The notes: a model not told the origin generated them from the sequence alone. DNA of 64,000 nt from Mya arenaria (GCF_026914265.1 NC_069124.1:13599088-13663087), one strand, 5' to 3'. Positions 40,746-52,599 are shown, counted from the first letter of the stretch. Numbers and translations are program-made.

Positions 40746-41065
40746 CAAATAATTCCAACCTTTCGACGTTAACCAACCGGAAATATTCAAGTTTTAAGTT
40801 TAATTGTTAACAAGGCCCATAACTGAGCATATCAATGAAAACAAAGCCATTGCATGTACAAATGGAAACATAAACAACAATATGATATGGATTCAAAATG
40901 AATAAATAAAACGGATGCTAATAAAAGATGTATCAAGCAATATTACTTAAACACTAAAACGTGTTATATAAGTGCGACCCTTTACTGTATATCAGGCCAT
41001 GAACATTGTGTTTTAAAACAGGAAGCCTGTTACTGAGCTAGTCGCTGTAGTTTCCATTTTTTCAT

Positions 41066-41400
41066 ATGACAATTTTAAACTCGAGTCCAGTACCATCCAA
41101 GGGTTTCATCATATCATGTTCCGAATTTGTTCCTGATTTTTCATTGTATTTTGACAATTCAAACTCGAGTACCGTTCTATCAAGAGGTTTTATCGTGCCT
41201 TCTATCAGAGATTGTCCCTGTATTTTTCATTATATTTTGTCATTTCAAACCAGAACCCCGTTCAATCCAGAGGTTTCATCATGTCATATATCTGAATTTG
41301 TCCCATCGTTTCCATTGTATTATGAAAATTCAAACTTAAGTCCTGTTCCATCCAGTGGTATCATCATGACGTCTATCTGTTCACTCATCTGCGGAGTTAA
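41066..41400. repeat. Degenerate ~85-bp tandem repeat
   Basis: Four copies of a unit with AATTCAAACTCGAGT(A/C)C, (A/T)CCA(G/A)AGGTTTCATCAT and GAATTTGTCCC...TTTTCATTGTATT begin at about 41068, 41153, 41240 and 41325. Repetition keeps an open frame of 144 codons that I do not consider a gene. Confidence 0.85.
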
Positions 41401-41936
41401 AACATTACGCCAAACACCAGGTTCTCCTATTAAAACGACACAACAACTACTATTATGTAAGGCAAATACCGTGATCAAAATATTTGCTATATACTGTTGA
41501 AATATTGATTTTAGTTTCAGAACAAAATAATAGTAGTCTGTTCGGTGTTTTCAATGCTTCATCGATTTTGTTTAAGACGAGACACAGCTGTATCCTCATT
41601 TTATTGACAAATTTAAGATACCTGATTAACAGGTTAAGTTAAAACATAATCCAAGAATCCGAGATTACTATAAGAATTACATATAAAGTAAGCGTGTCCT
41701 TTTTGCCGTTCAAGATACTACGTCTGGAATAGAACTTAATTGACTAAAAACTACACTGTGACACTATTAAGTACATACAGAGATAAAGTCATATGACCAT
41801 CCGACAAACCCAACACTTAAATGAACCTTGCAAAGATAAACGCACAAACAATATTAGTTGTGCGTCGTCAAATGAATATGTCGTCACAAACGAATATTTG
41901 AAAATAACAGAGTACATACTAATGTGAATTATTTAC

Positions 41937-42120
41937 CTTTATTTATAAATGCTCCCACTTCTTGGCGAATCGACATATTCTTTGCCTTGTAGGAAAAGTT
42001 TACCATCGGATTGTCCCTCATATTGTTCACGTGGCAATGTTTCCATATTTTTGTGACGTCATCTTCCGCTAACGTTCGTCCCAGAAACGTTGCTATTGTT
42101 CGAATGGCCGTCGGCATATC
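41937..42120 (-). CDS. SULT exon 6
   Basis: It encodes DMPTAIRTIATFLGRTLAED, WKHCHVNNMRDNPMVNFS and ends GAFINKG, matching the family's penultimate region. The donor GTAAAT at 41936 calls for one more exon (xKGxxGDW) that I could not find to the left. Confidence 0.94.
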
Positions 42121-45100
42121 CTGTTATTGTAAAGATAAGTACATGTTTAAATTGTAGCTACATTTTGTATGTTGAATTATTTTTCAGAAAGCTATATACA
42201 TATCCTAGTTAAAAAAGGAATGTATGACAATAAATATATCTAAAACTGTCTGACATCACTTAAAGATTCCTTTAAAATATCAATTTTAAAAAGGAATACT
42301 AAACAGGTTCCAGTTTTAAAAATGAACATCAATTTAAACGTCGTTATTTGAACCTATAACAAAAAGTGTTTTGGCCCCCTCAATAAGGTGTATTCACTAG
42401 TAAATTCAATATATTAAGTATCAATATAACTAAGTAGTATGCGAAAAAAATCTATTAATAATATAGACGTTATAATGCATATTGTGCATTGCCGTCTGTG
42501 AACAAAAAATAATAGTTAGGCTTGCATAAGGAATGTTATTACCTTAACAATGTCTTCAAATTTGAGAAAGAGCACATTGTCGCGTTTTTTCCAGTAGCCA
42601 ATGATATGGTCGGTCCATAATCCGTATAGGTCTGAAGCGAGTAATTGCAGTATATTATTTTCAATCAATTTTGCAACTGGAACGAAAACATATTAATGCA
42701 ATATACAAAAAAAATGAAAGAATGTATCTATGTATCACATATTATTTGGGAGTAATGTTATGGACCACACGGACATATCCAGTAGAAAAAGCCTTGTGCA
42801 ATCTTGTTTCCCGCATCTGTATGAAACGCCAACCGAACGCCTGCTGGATTCATGTTTGTGGAACAAGAGACAGAATCCATAGAAATGTCTGTTGTTATCA
42901 TGTATCTAGTACAAGGATCAAATGTCAGCGAAAAGCCTGTCGTGACCTTTTATCCGTCTTGAGGACCAAATGCCAGATCAAATCCTGATGCGATATTTTT
43001 TCTCTCAAAACGAGCCAGTAAAACGAGGTGTACGCTTGCCAAACTCCTGTGGTAATCTCATTTCTGACACAAATAAAACACATGTAAAACTCTTATAACG
43101 CCAGCCAAAAGTGGTGATTTTAATTCTGCCATTAAGAGCAAACGCCAGTAATGCAATAGTTACACCATCCAAACGGCTGTTGTAATCTTGTTATTTTGCA
43201 CAGGGATCAAATGCCAGTAATATTGTTTCTTGCATTAGATTCAAACACAGGTTAATGCCTGTAACGACTGCCAAAACCGTTTGGTGATCCTGTTTGTGGC
43301 ACAAGGACCAAACGCCAGTACGGCGGTAACGCCAACTCAAAGCATGTTGTAATTGTTTCTTGGCACAAGGATTATATGCCAAACATATTATATGACATGC
43401 AGTAACAATACACATACAAGGCAGCTCATATTACATAATTATGTTGGACAAGATAAATTGTAAAAATGCTTTAAATGTTAGAAATGATATTCAGGTTAAT
43501 TTTTTTTTAGACTATTCTAAAACTAAATTGACCTTTGCCTTTCACGAAGTTTTCAAAGAAAGTGTTTAAGGTTTCTTTAGAAGTGTCAAGTTGGTCATCC
43601 CACAGCATAATCCGGTAGTAGGACTGAAATACGTCCTTGGCGTTTCGAGATACGTATATAATCTGAAAATGCGAAAATGTTCATGTAATTAGAAGTTGTT
43701 ATATGGTTCATATGACTATTTATGTGAATTAATACTAATAGTGTCGTACATTTATAAGTATATGCATACATTCATAGTGAGTAGATCAGCCAGTAGAGAC
43801 AATACTAATCAACTAATTGTTCTCATACCCTTCCCTTGCCATCTTTTAACTGACTTGGCAGGAAATCGTATGGAAGATGACATTTTACAAATCTTGGTCT
43901 GATCTGTTCTTCTATGGCATCAACACCTGGAAAACAAGTATCGCAGTGAAATAAAATATCGAAACTCGTATGTTATCTACCACAGACAAAAAAAGAAAAA
44001 AAAACTATTCAGATCACTATATTGTACAATATTGGAAAGCGTTTACTTTTTTGCGCTGCAAACTAAAGAATGAAGATATCAACTTTAAGTGCTACCTTCA
44101 AACTAAGGGAAAGCATTCCCCTTAATCCAGACTAAACTAATCACTTTTGAATCAGTTCATATTGCCAAAAGTAATTATAAGATATTTAATAAAATATGTT
44201 TAGATAAACATATTTTTGAAAGAAAACCCCATAACTTTCGTTTATTCAAAGAATGTTGTTGTTTTGAATTTGAAGTGTTTGTTCATTTGCGTTCGTACAA
44301 AACAAAATAAAACAAGTGTTGCTTGAACATTCGATGTTATACAATTAATCAAATATATTTTTATATCTTTATGGCTTTTTAGTACTTCCCCGGAAAATTC
44401 ACTCGACAAATAACAAATTTTCTTTACCCCAGCAGCCCGCCAAAACATATGTCAACAACCAAGCTTGTTCTTCACTCTTTATCCGGAAAACGACCCGTCT
44501 TCAAGCGAATCAGTTTGATCTCTGACAGTGTGTAGTGACTGTCTACCAAAGTATCATAAAACAAACTCATACAACTGTAAAACTGTTTTAATCCAATGTT
44601 TATTGATATCGACCTTTCCTAATTTTTGTTCAGTTAATGGCGAGCTTTGTTATTTTGTTCATGATGTCATGACCTATTTAATTTAAAAATACTTTCCTGC
44701 ATTAACTGTTAAAAGAAACAAAGATGCATAATACAATTTCACAGATGAATTTCATAAAATGTTAGCACTTAACCACGAGTAAATGTCAAACTATACAAAA
44801 TTTCTGAGGACAATTTCTCAATGGGCCGGAAAAAGAATTGACAGCTAAGTCATCAGCTGTCAAAACGTTGCATGATGGGCGTCTCACGGGTAGCGGCGTT
44901 CAAAATACAGAAAAGGGTGAATTCTTTTATTAAATACCAATAACACTTATATAAATTTGATACAAAATAAACACGAATTTGAGATACTATTTATAACCTA
45001 ACTCATTTAACGTTGAAATGTAGGTCAAAGTTTCTTTAATACACTTCTCTTGTCATAGTGCGAAGTTTTTACATTGTGTGTTATAAGGATGCTTCATCCG

Positions 45101-47147
45101 CAGGAAAGAAAATAGCCCGATATAAAAACGTTTTATTAACAATAAAAGACATAAATCATGTCTCATTTATCAACCGATTTTCAAAGGTTTCACTTAATAA
45201 AAACAAAAATACATATTTAAATCAAGCGAATCAATAATAAGAGCAATATTAATGTCATAACTGCGTGACGTCATTAGTAATCTCGCAAGTGTGTACATGT
45301 TATTTGGCGGTTGAAGTTTAAAAAGAACATAGGTCAGCAAGTCGCTTTCAATAGTCCGAAATCGTTTTGTAGCTGGTCGATTACTGCATGGATTTTTGTC
45401 TTTTTGATGGATGTGCACAAGGACATTATATCCGTGATTTGGAGCACCATAAATGTTGTAAAATCCACAAGAAAAAGTGGTATTCTATGTGGAATCAGTG
45501 ATAGTGGCAGTGGATGCACTTGAGCCTTGCTGGCGAACTGCCTAGAATGGGCATTTTGCAAGGAAGTAGACGGGGTATTTTCATTAGAGTACAGGATGCT
45601 GGACATTTCCTTGTGTCATTTTGGATTTATGAGATTATGGTTGTTTATAGATGCAATGTTCTTGTGTACCTATGTTTGCATAATCTGGTTCGCAGGAACA
45701 TTGTTGTCATTTGATTTAGGACGAGAATTTTTTGGCGCTGTGATCATGGAGGTGTTTGTTTGGATTAAGCCCAGTTTTCTTCGCCATTCGTTTCATCGTG
45801 GTATTGAGTTTGTTGACACGACATGATTTCTTTTTTTTTACTGCGCGTATGAATACATTTTTTTCTGTGGAACGGTTACCTAGTTCGCATAGTTATTACA
45901 CTAGTTATATATGAAAATTATTGCATGGGGTTATATCACTCCTGCGCCGTAAGTTATGTTATAAAATACGATCTGACACTAAAATCAACAAATGCCCTCT
46001 AAAATATGCAAGACTACTCAAAGCTAATAACTGTAATATGGTAGTACCATCTTGAACTTACCAAGGTTTTTTTTAACTACCGCCTTCTCATTGTAGTTTT
46101 CATTTTATTATTCATTCTTTTTGCTAGATTATTTAAAATTGTGTATTAATTTTAAAACATATTTGATCCTTTCTCTAAATCATTATAAATAATGACTATT
46201 TATTTCTTATAAACCCTCACCTTTTACTTTCTGTAAGCGGTCATCTTTGGCATCAATCCAAGGCACTCTGTCCTCGAGGTAAACGGAGTTTGCACGGCCA
46301 AAATCGAGTGTCTGTATAAGGTATGTCATTTCCTGTGTCAAGGTATTTCCTGGTTTCAAAACATGGTTTAGTTTGGCAGTTGATCATGGTTAGCATAATA
46401 AAACAATCAATATTACACAAAATAGATGCATGGATTTTATGAAGGCATTCTATAAATATGTTACTAGAATGATAATTTAAGCTCCTATCTATACACGTAA
46501 TTTCAAAATTAATATTATAGGAATATAAATGGAGATAAATAATCTATTTACCGCGCTTTATCTTTTGTATTCATTTTTGTTGAAAAACCGTGATGATTTA
46601 TGGAGTATTCTAGCAGCAGACAAAGTCGACCCAATAATACACTATTATGTCAGTACAGGGGCCGTATTCAATAAGCACCTCAGTAAAAAAATTCAACTAA
46701 GTGAAAAATTGCCTTTTTTCTAATATGAATTTTAAGAAAACGAACAATGTTTGTACACCAAAAATATGAAAATTAGGAAGAAAATGGTCTAAACAATATA
46801 TGCATATAAATAAATCTGATGAAAAGTAGCAGGTATTTAAAATAATCGATGTCAAAAATTACGAAATTCTCACTAAGTTGAAAATATTCACTAAGATGCT
46901 TATTGAATACGGCCCCAGGTATTTATTTACCTTTGCTTAAGTTTAAGTCAATCCTTAATATTTAAGTAATTATCCAACACATTGAATCTCTGTAGAACTC
47001 ACCGGATCTAGGGTATCCACAAAGCCAGATGTCATCGTCAAATGTGTCCATGGCTTCAATTCGGTCAATTTCACATTCAAACAAAGGAATTCCCCTATGT
47101 ACCATTTGCTTGAACACAATTCGAGGAGCCGATATTTCTTCAGCCAT
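41937..47147 (-). CDS. Cytosolic sulfotransferase (SULT family), six exons seen, 3' end not found
   Basis: It transfers a sulfo group from PAPS to small hydroxyl- or amine-bearing molecules in the cytosol. Exons: 47003-47147, 46221-46332, 43829-43926, 43533-43662, 42543-42631, 41937-42120. Family blocks seen in order: WLCGYPRSG (PAPS 5'-phosphosulfate loop), YLIQTLDF, RFVKCHLPYDFLP (with the catalytic His), IIYVSRNAKDVFQSYY (3'-phosphate-binding block), LKFEDIV, and NNMRDNPMVNFS near the C-terminus. Exon 1 ends in phase 1 and exon 2 begins in phase 0, so about 17 bp (the family's TTW--E-like piece) is missing between them. The final exon with the usual GxxGDWK motif was not found. No signal peptide. 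Substrate cannot be predicted. Confidence 0.93.
42543..42631 (-). CDS. SULT exon 5
   Basis: It encodes DLYGLWTDHIIGYWKKRDN then VLFLKFEDIVK, matching the (Y)G-W-DH--GWW...ILFL-YED family segment. Acceptor CTTCAG, donor GTAATA. Confidence 0.95.
42760..43390. repeat. Degenerate ~60-bp tandem repeat in a SULT intron
   Basis: Recurring phrases are TTGTAATCTTGTTTC, GGCACAAGGACCAAACGCCA, GTAACGCCAACTCAAAG and AAATGCCAGTAA. About eight to ten diverged units lie between exons 5 and 4. Confidence 0.75.
43533..43662 (-). CDS. SULT exon 4: 3'-phosphate-binding motif
   Basis: It encodes IIYVSRNAKDVFQSYYRIML then TLNTFFENFVKGK. RN-KDV--SYY is the conserved PAPS 3'-phosphate block (Arg and Ser). Phase 0 start, phase 1 end. 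Confidence 0.95.
43829..43926 (-). CDS. SULT exon 3: catalytic His
   Basis: It encodes EEQIRPRFVKCHLPYDFLPS; the family form is SPR(F/L)-KTHLP-LLP, whose His is the catalytic base. Acceptor TTCCAG, donor GTATGA. Joins both neighbours in frame. Confidence 0.94.
44440..44940 (+). repeat. Dispersed repeat family 1, copy 2
   Basis: It matches 63490-63990 and the inverse of 5340-5760, but is more diverged: GTCAACAACCAAGCTTG, GTCTTCAAGCGAATCAG, TTGACAGCTAAGTCATCAGC and GGCGTCTCACGGGTAGCGGC. Located in a SULT intron. Confidence 0.75.
45240..45840. other. Less AT-rich block of unknown nature in a SULT intron
   Basis: Overlapping frames of 66-99 codons on both strands (for example 45527-45826 plus and 45334-45606 minus) and a more balanced base composition than the flanks mark this block. 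Nothing matches a family I know. It may be a fragment of a mobile element or pseudogene. Confidence 0.35.
46221..46332 (-). CDS. SULT exon 2
   Basis: It encodes EMTYLIQTLDFGRANSVYLE, then DRVPWIDAKDD, matching the segment after the PSB loop. Acceptor CACAG, donor GTGAGG. Phase 0 start, phase 1 end. Confidence 0.92.
46658..46916. mobile_element. MITE in the intron between SULT exons 1 and 2
   Basis: The ends are inverted repeats beginning GGGGCCGTATTCAATAAGCA (46658-46684) with the inverse at 46890-46916. Further inside, CTAAGTGAA/TTCACTAAG and TTGAAAATATT-type pieces also pair. 259 bp, non-coding. It lies where a short SULT exon would be expected. Confidence 0.88.
47003..47147 (-). CDS. SULT exon 1: start and PAPS-binding loop
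   Basis: The ATG at 47147 gives MAEEISAPRIVFKQMVHRG and the exon ends DDIWLCGYPRSG, the P-loop-like PSB motif (family form TYPKSGT). The donor is GTGAGT. Phase 1 end. Confidence 0.93.
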
Positions 47148-47199
47148 TGTTAAACAGCTTAAGCTTCCAAGAAAAATCACTTATCACCAATTATTATGA

Positions 47200-47629
47200 A
47201 TTTTGCACATTTACATCGAAAAAATCAACAACTCGAAACCACAGGATGATAAGAATCAAGCTTAATCTCCACACACGCTACACTGTATAATTTGAACGTG
47301 ATTTCGCATGTGTTTTGCATTACTAATCTCCGCTGATGGCAGTACAGCTCGGTGAAATTATGTGCAGCAGCTTCCGTTTAAGTAGCAGATGGCTATATTT
47401 TGTATTGATGTTATTGAATAAAACATCGAATTTGTTTAGTGTACTCGGCAGTTTAAGCATATAACATGACAATATAAAATAAGTGAGCGCACATTATATG
47501 GTTTAAATAATAATAAAACAACAACATAAATTGATATATGAAAGATCCAGATGTAATTTCCGTTATATTCACAGTATACAAATGTTTTAACAGAGTTCTC
47601 AGCTCAGAAAAAACCTTTAACAACTTTTA
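47200..47629. other. 5' flank of SULT, nothing recognised
   Basis: No clear promoter motif or gene. AT-rich. Confidence 0.4.
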
Positions 47630-47879
47630 AGGTACAAATTTGACGAGTTCACTTGTTAATATCAGAATTCACAAACAGATCATTTGGATTGAATATTGAA
47701 TTACGGTCCTGAACACCTCTTATATCCTAACTAGCTGAAAGGTGACTTAGATACAAACAAGCAAAGAAACATTGAAAAGTTCACAACTCTGTTAAATAAA
47801 TGTGTGTATATGCAATGCAAAGGACCCGTTTAAGATACGCTTACATCTGAATACATAAAGTTAAACCTTTCTTCTAGGT

Positions 47880-48190
47880 ATTATGAATTTTCTTACAAAC
47901 AATAATAAAGCTCACTTTAGAAACAAACACTAACAACGCATTCATATATTAAAAGCCAAATCGGTGAGAGGAGCGCGATTTACCAAACGGCATTTAAATT
48001 TCATAAGTACAATGATCACCATTCAGATAGCATTCCCAAACGAATATGCCAAGAACATTTCAAAAGCAACTTATATGTACACGTATTTCAAATACCAAAT
48101 AGACGTAGATCCAGCATGTTGTTTTTTTCTGCAGTAATATGTGTTTATGTGATATTATCTTTCTTTCCATTTTATTTACAATATACACAT
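47880..48190 (+). pseudogene. Broken copy 1 of a membrane-protein first exon
   Basis: The frame across 48085-48175 reads QIDVDPA- or, shifted, IPNRRRSSMLFFSAVICVYV, closely matching the intact frame on the minus strand at 60116-60334. Frameshifts make this copy unlikely to be functional. Upstream shared DNA (CCAAATCGGTGAGAGGA) suggests the copied segment included the promoter side. Confidence 0.5.
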
Positions 48191-48514
48191 GTCTTAAGTA
48201 TAATACTTAGCTAAGTAAGAACTTTAGAAATTCTGAGAAACTAGGACCAGGACCTTATTGAACTTAAAGTTAACTTAATGATACACTTTGAATCGACTTT
48301 GACGAGTTCATTTGTTATTAATATAAGAAAATTCACGAACGAAACAAATAGATTAAATGTTGGCTTACGGCTATTGAACAAATCGTATATCCTAACTAGC
48401 TGATAGGTATAACGAACAGCTTTTTCAAGTCAAGTATTATGGATCATTTACCTTAGATACACACAAGCAAAAGAAACATTCAAATGTTGACAAACTTGTT
48501 CAATATTGATATAA

Positions 48515-48725
48515 TAAAACTACTGAAACAAGCTCAGTAGCAAAACGTTGAAACATAAATCCCATTTAATGGCACAGGGTAAACGCCAAAGCCATAGAAC
48601 ACAAAAAATCACAAACCAGAAACATGGAACAACAGCACAAAACTCTTCAAACAACACAGTACATATACATGTATACTATATTAAAACAAGGTAAGTTTAT
48701 CAAGGATTGTTAGGTACCGAAGTTA
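48515..48725 (-). repeat. Dispersed repeat family 2, copy 4 (inverted)
   Basis: It matches the inverse of 26045-26235 and its edge: GAAACAAGCTCAGTAGCAAA, TTTAATGGCACAGGGTAAAC, CAACAGCACAAAACTC, AGGATTGTTAGGTACC. Confidence 0.85.
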
Positions 48726-49074
48726 AGTAGATGTGTATAAATGCTTTGTATCGGACTTGTTTAACCATGTGCCAAAATATTTGCTTTAATCTGAAGTTTT
48801 AAAGTTATACAGTTGAATCTTTCTATAAACTTCACGAACATAGAGTAATAATGTTAGAAAAAAATCATCATCAGATAGCGCTCCCAAGAGAAAATGCACA
48901 AAACTACAAAAGCATCTAATGTGAACAAGTATTTCTAATACCAATACACGCGTAGATCCAGCAATGAAACGTTTTGTTTCTTCTGCGATAAGTTGTGTTT
49001 ACGTGACATCAATCATACGTTTCAAACCACATTGTCAACAGAAGTATGCTTGTATTTGATATAATGATGAAGCG

Positions 49075-50830
49075 TTATTTTGAATAACCTTACGCCTTTA
49101 AATCGTTTTAGTAAAAACATTTTGTTACAATGATCATACGAAAACGTAGCATACGAGTTGTTTGTATCTAAAGCTGATATTTTTCGTTGCGCGGTTTCAA
49201 GTATTAATAAATTGTGTCGATCAAGAATGGAAATTTGACTTGAATTTTAAATAACAAGACACTTCAATGGCCGTTTTAATGCGCATTAATACTGATGAAT
49301 TATAATCTTGAACATGAACGAATTCTAAAGATTCCAATTGTTATGATTGAATGGAATTGAGACACAAGTACATTCGGAAAAGGTATTTTTGTATTTTTAC
49401 TTGGTATGTGTAGATTTGTCAGACTTTTCCGGGTAACACTGGTTGCACGGCAATGTTAAATTATATATTATAAATTTTCTAATACATTTCTTTCACTTCG
49501 ATAAAAGACCAGCTGTACATTATAGCTCAATTTAAATTAACGAACCCATTTTAATGTTTCTTGGTTGAAATTTAGACAAATATTTTATTGAATGTAGTGT
49601 CCCATATTCAAAGCCACCCCATCTAAGTTTTTGAAATCTTACAAGTAGAGCATACTCATAGGTTTGATTTAAAAAAAATCGTCTTCTTGAAATTTAATGG
49701 CATGGTTTATTTTGCTACATCATTAGGATTGTATTTATTTTGCAACTCAATGCAGCATGCTTTTTTTTCCTTTTGAACACATGCCATTGAAATAAAGCAT
49801 ATTTTTTTCCATCTCAGACCAGTGGCTGGCTACAATCTTTATAGGTTTTGAAGCTAAGTGGTTTGTATTTAAAACATAACATGTTGGACCTACTTGATGT
49901 ACGTTTTTTATTTACATTTTCACCGCATTGCTTGTACAAGGGATGTGGTAACTTCATCGAATGCAAAATAATTGTTTTCAACTTTTTATCCCTTATAAAA
50001 CAGTTTTTCTTACGTTGTTTAATGTGTAGTACAGACTTGGAATTTACTTTCCATATATTGTGTTGAGAGTCGTGAATCATTAGAAATCAGTGTTTTTTTC
50101 ACATGCAAATTGGTTAATTGACTTAAAAATCTAAAGGAAAATTAATTGGTGGTTTCTTGCCTACATGTGCCTACATGTGTCTAATGTTCTTAATTTCAAT
50201 ACACGATGACAAATAGCGCAGTATTTAAGAACGTAGTTATGCTTGATAAATTTTAAAAGCCAAAATATTCACGGCGGGGATTCCACGTGACCAAATGGTT
50301 GGTTTCAGTACAAATTGGCGTAATCAAAACGCTTGACTCGAGCCGAAATTCAAGGTTATACATATAATAATAATAGTTTCTTCAATTTTAAACATAGCCT
50401 ATCATATGCCCACCTACCTAGTGTGTATTAGAATATGCATGTTTCCCTTGAAACTTTAACCGTTTTCGAGAACACTTCTGCAATGTGTCCAACATGTACA
50501 AAATCCGACTGGTAGATTACAGGCCCATTTATCATTTTGGCTCGGATTTAGCGGAAAGTGAGGTAATGGTTCGGAAAAAACGAATAAAACACTTAAGTTT
50601 TGTTTAGATATAAGAGGTACATGCATTTGTGAACAAATATTTTAATGATTTTAAAATATATGATTATGTATAATCTTACATAAAATTGATATCGATGTGT
50701 ACAACTAAATAAATCTTACTTACCGATGTACGACATCGCTCTCAACATATCTGTATTTTTCAGTGGTTGCCTTTTTCTGTTCAAATTTTACTGGGTATGT
50801 CTAACTAGTAATTTTAAAAAATAACATCGG
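49075..50830. other. Intergenic, nothing recognised
   Basis: Open frames at 49814-50080 (minus) and 49848-50066 (plus) overlap each other and have no family features. No gene called. Confidence 0.45.
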
Positions 50831-50833
50831 GAT

Positions 50834-51631
50834 ATGATCGACACTCATCACGTGACTTTCGCTTGTGCTAAAAAAACACACAAATATGGTTTCAAAGAAG
50901 ACGGCAAGCGCAAAGAGCGGACAATTGCTTCGAAACAACGTCGCCACAGGGCCATACAGATTATTATCGGTAATGAAATTGGTCGGTTGAAAGTTCTGAA
51001 AGATGGTATAACTATTCAAAATGACAGCGTGTTAGCTAAAATGCTTATTGATAGGTAGGTTTCCCGAGTCTACGAAACGAAGGGTCATTTCAAAACAATC
51101 GATATCTCGATACATGAAGTTCCATTAAGATGAAAACTTGGAATTTTATACAAATGAAGTTTGTTTACTTAAAATATCATGTCAAGACATTTTCTTATAC
51201 AACCTTTAACCGGAGAAATAATTCAATGTGAGAACTATGATAATGCTATTTAATAAATGGCTGGAGTAGAATTGAATTTCTCAACTTCAGATTGGTTGCA
51301 TGACTGTAGAGGATTGTCATCATTTGATGTTTTCAAAAGGTGATAGTTTGCTTTAATTTCTACAGCAATTCTAACACAATTTTCAAAGTGTTTAACAATC
51401 ATGTTTTTACTGCACCAGTTTTCACAACTATCCAGTTATTTGGAGAGACATAATTCACAAGCAATGGCACAGACGTCTGTCGCCACCCTGTCACAGCACA
51501 GAGTTGCGCCAGTAGTATCTACAAAACCAGGACCAGCGACCACATTAGTCACTGAAGAGCAAGACCTGTCAGTCACTACCGGTAGTGAATATGAACCAGT
51601 TAAAGTTCCTACTATACAGCTTTACACGTAA
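50834..51631 (+). CDS. Probable two-exon gene, function unknown
   Basis: The first exon (50834-51054) runs from ATG: MIDTHHVTFACAKKTHKYGF, then a strongly basic stretch (EDGKRKERTIASKQRRHR), then AIQIIIGNEIGRLKVLKDGI and DSVLAKMLIDR. It ends at an excellent donor (AG|GTAGGT). The pattern IGRLKxLKDG...DSxLAKMLIDR resembles a small helical motif I recall from N-terminal regions of uncharacterised invertebrate and fish zinc-finger-like proteins; I cannot name it. A second coding-like block at 51419-51631 (GQ-rich, ending VKVPTIQLYT) follows an AG acceptor and stops at TAA. Its frame does not match the phase 2 donor, so the junction, or the link between the two, is uncertain. Basic N-terminus suggests a nuclear or nucleic-acid-binding protein (inference). 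Confidence 0.5.
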
Positions 51632-51649
51632 TACATTATTTCATTTGTA

Positions 51650-52195
51650 CAGATTCTTAAAAGTTAGTTCGATGGTAATGAGCGATAAGAGGTGAAGATT
51701 AAAAAAAATGTACCGCCACCGTTTCGACAGGATATTATGACAATGAAACAGTGGTTATCAGTGCCAAATTGTTATTTTTCCCCAATTGTATTCAACTCAT
51801 CGTTCGATAATCAAATAATCGAAAACAAATGTTTTCTTGAAAATAGTAAATTTTCCAGTCGATGTAAAAACAAAAAAATATATGAAGAACGGACATGTTT
51901 GCCGTCCAACTCCGAAAATACAGGAGAAAAGTTTTGCTATTATTTCCATCAACACATACTTAATACTTGCACATCAATTGCAAAATGATGCACACCGCAT
52001 CAAGTAAGTTATCTTAACATTTTATCCATGTAAAGGCATATTCAATATTTGTGAACCAGCTTAATATTCAATAACCTGCTATATTGAACATTTCATTAAA
52101 ATATCTTATTTACATAAAACTTTCACATAAAGGTAAATTAGTTAATTACAAACGATACCAAAAAAGGTTTCAAAAATAGAATGCATCGAGCCGGA
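51650..52195. other. Region downstream of the unknown gene
   Basis: A 98-codon plus-strand frame at 51692-51988 has several Cys and Lys runs but no recognisable family, and may be chance or further 3' exon sequence. Nothing else seen. Confidence 0.3.
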
Positions 52196-52197
52196 AT

Positions 52198-52262
52198 CCC
52201 CGGTATTTGCAGATAAAACCGGACCCACTACACCATAGAGACAGGTTATTGAAGGTTTTATG
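52198..52262 (-). mobile_element. tRNA-derived SINE head or tRNA pseudogene
   Basis: On the minus strand, CTCTATGGTGTAGTGGGTCC resembles box A of Glu/Gly-type tRNAs. ACCGGGGATTCCGGCTCGAT lies where the T-arm would be, with a degenerate box B. Non-functional as a tRNA. Confidence 0.5.
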
Positions 52263-52599
52263 AAATGTACAAACAATTTAAAACAATTTGTAATTTTGGG
52301 AGAATTTGTAAGTTTTTAAACAAAAGTATTTACATTCATCGCATTTGCGTAAAAGACTGACCGCCTTTGTTAAAATGAACTCAACGAGAATTTACCTGAA
52401 AGAAAAACTGAGATTTACTTGACTTTTACCACAAAAAAATACGTAGTTACCGGAAGTAACATTAGCGGCATCGATTTTGGACAACCACTATCAATTGTCG
52501 CCGACATAGCATTGTCAGCGACGATTTATCGATTGTACTCGATAATCGTTTCATCACTAGTCTTTACCATTTATAGCATTTATCATGCCTTTCATATCA

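Larger units (their letters stand above)
47630..49070. repeat. Tandem duplication (two A-B units; the second carries an insertion)
   Basis: Unit A: 47630-47790 and 48290-48490 share ACGAGTTCA(C/T)TTGTTA, ATATCCTAACTAGCTGA and ACA(A/C)GCAAA(A)GAAACATT. Unit B: 47815-48190 and 48740-49070 share CAGATAGC(A/G)(C/T)TCCCAA, GTAGATCCAGCA and GTGTTTA(T/C)GTGA. Between A2 and B2 sits a copy of dispersed repeat family 2 (48515-48725), so that insertion is later than or concurrent with the duplication. Confidence 0.8.

Noticed and set aside
41066..41500. 144-codon open frame
   Set aside because: It is a by-product of a ~85-bp degenerate tandem repeat.
42671..42988. 105-codon plus-strand frame
   Set aside because: It lies inside a degenerate tandem repeat in a SULT intron, opposite to the gene.
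45334..45826. Overlapping 66-99-codon frames on both strands
   Set aside because: No recognisable family; kept only as an unassigned block.
51692..51988. 98-codon frame downstream of the unknown gene
   Set aside because: No homology, splice or start context strong enough to call it.
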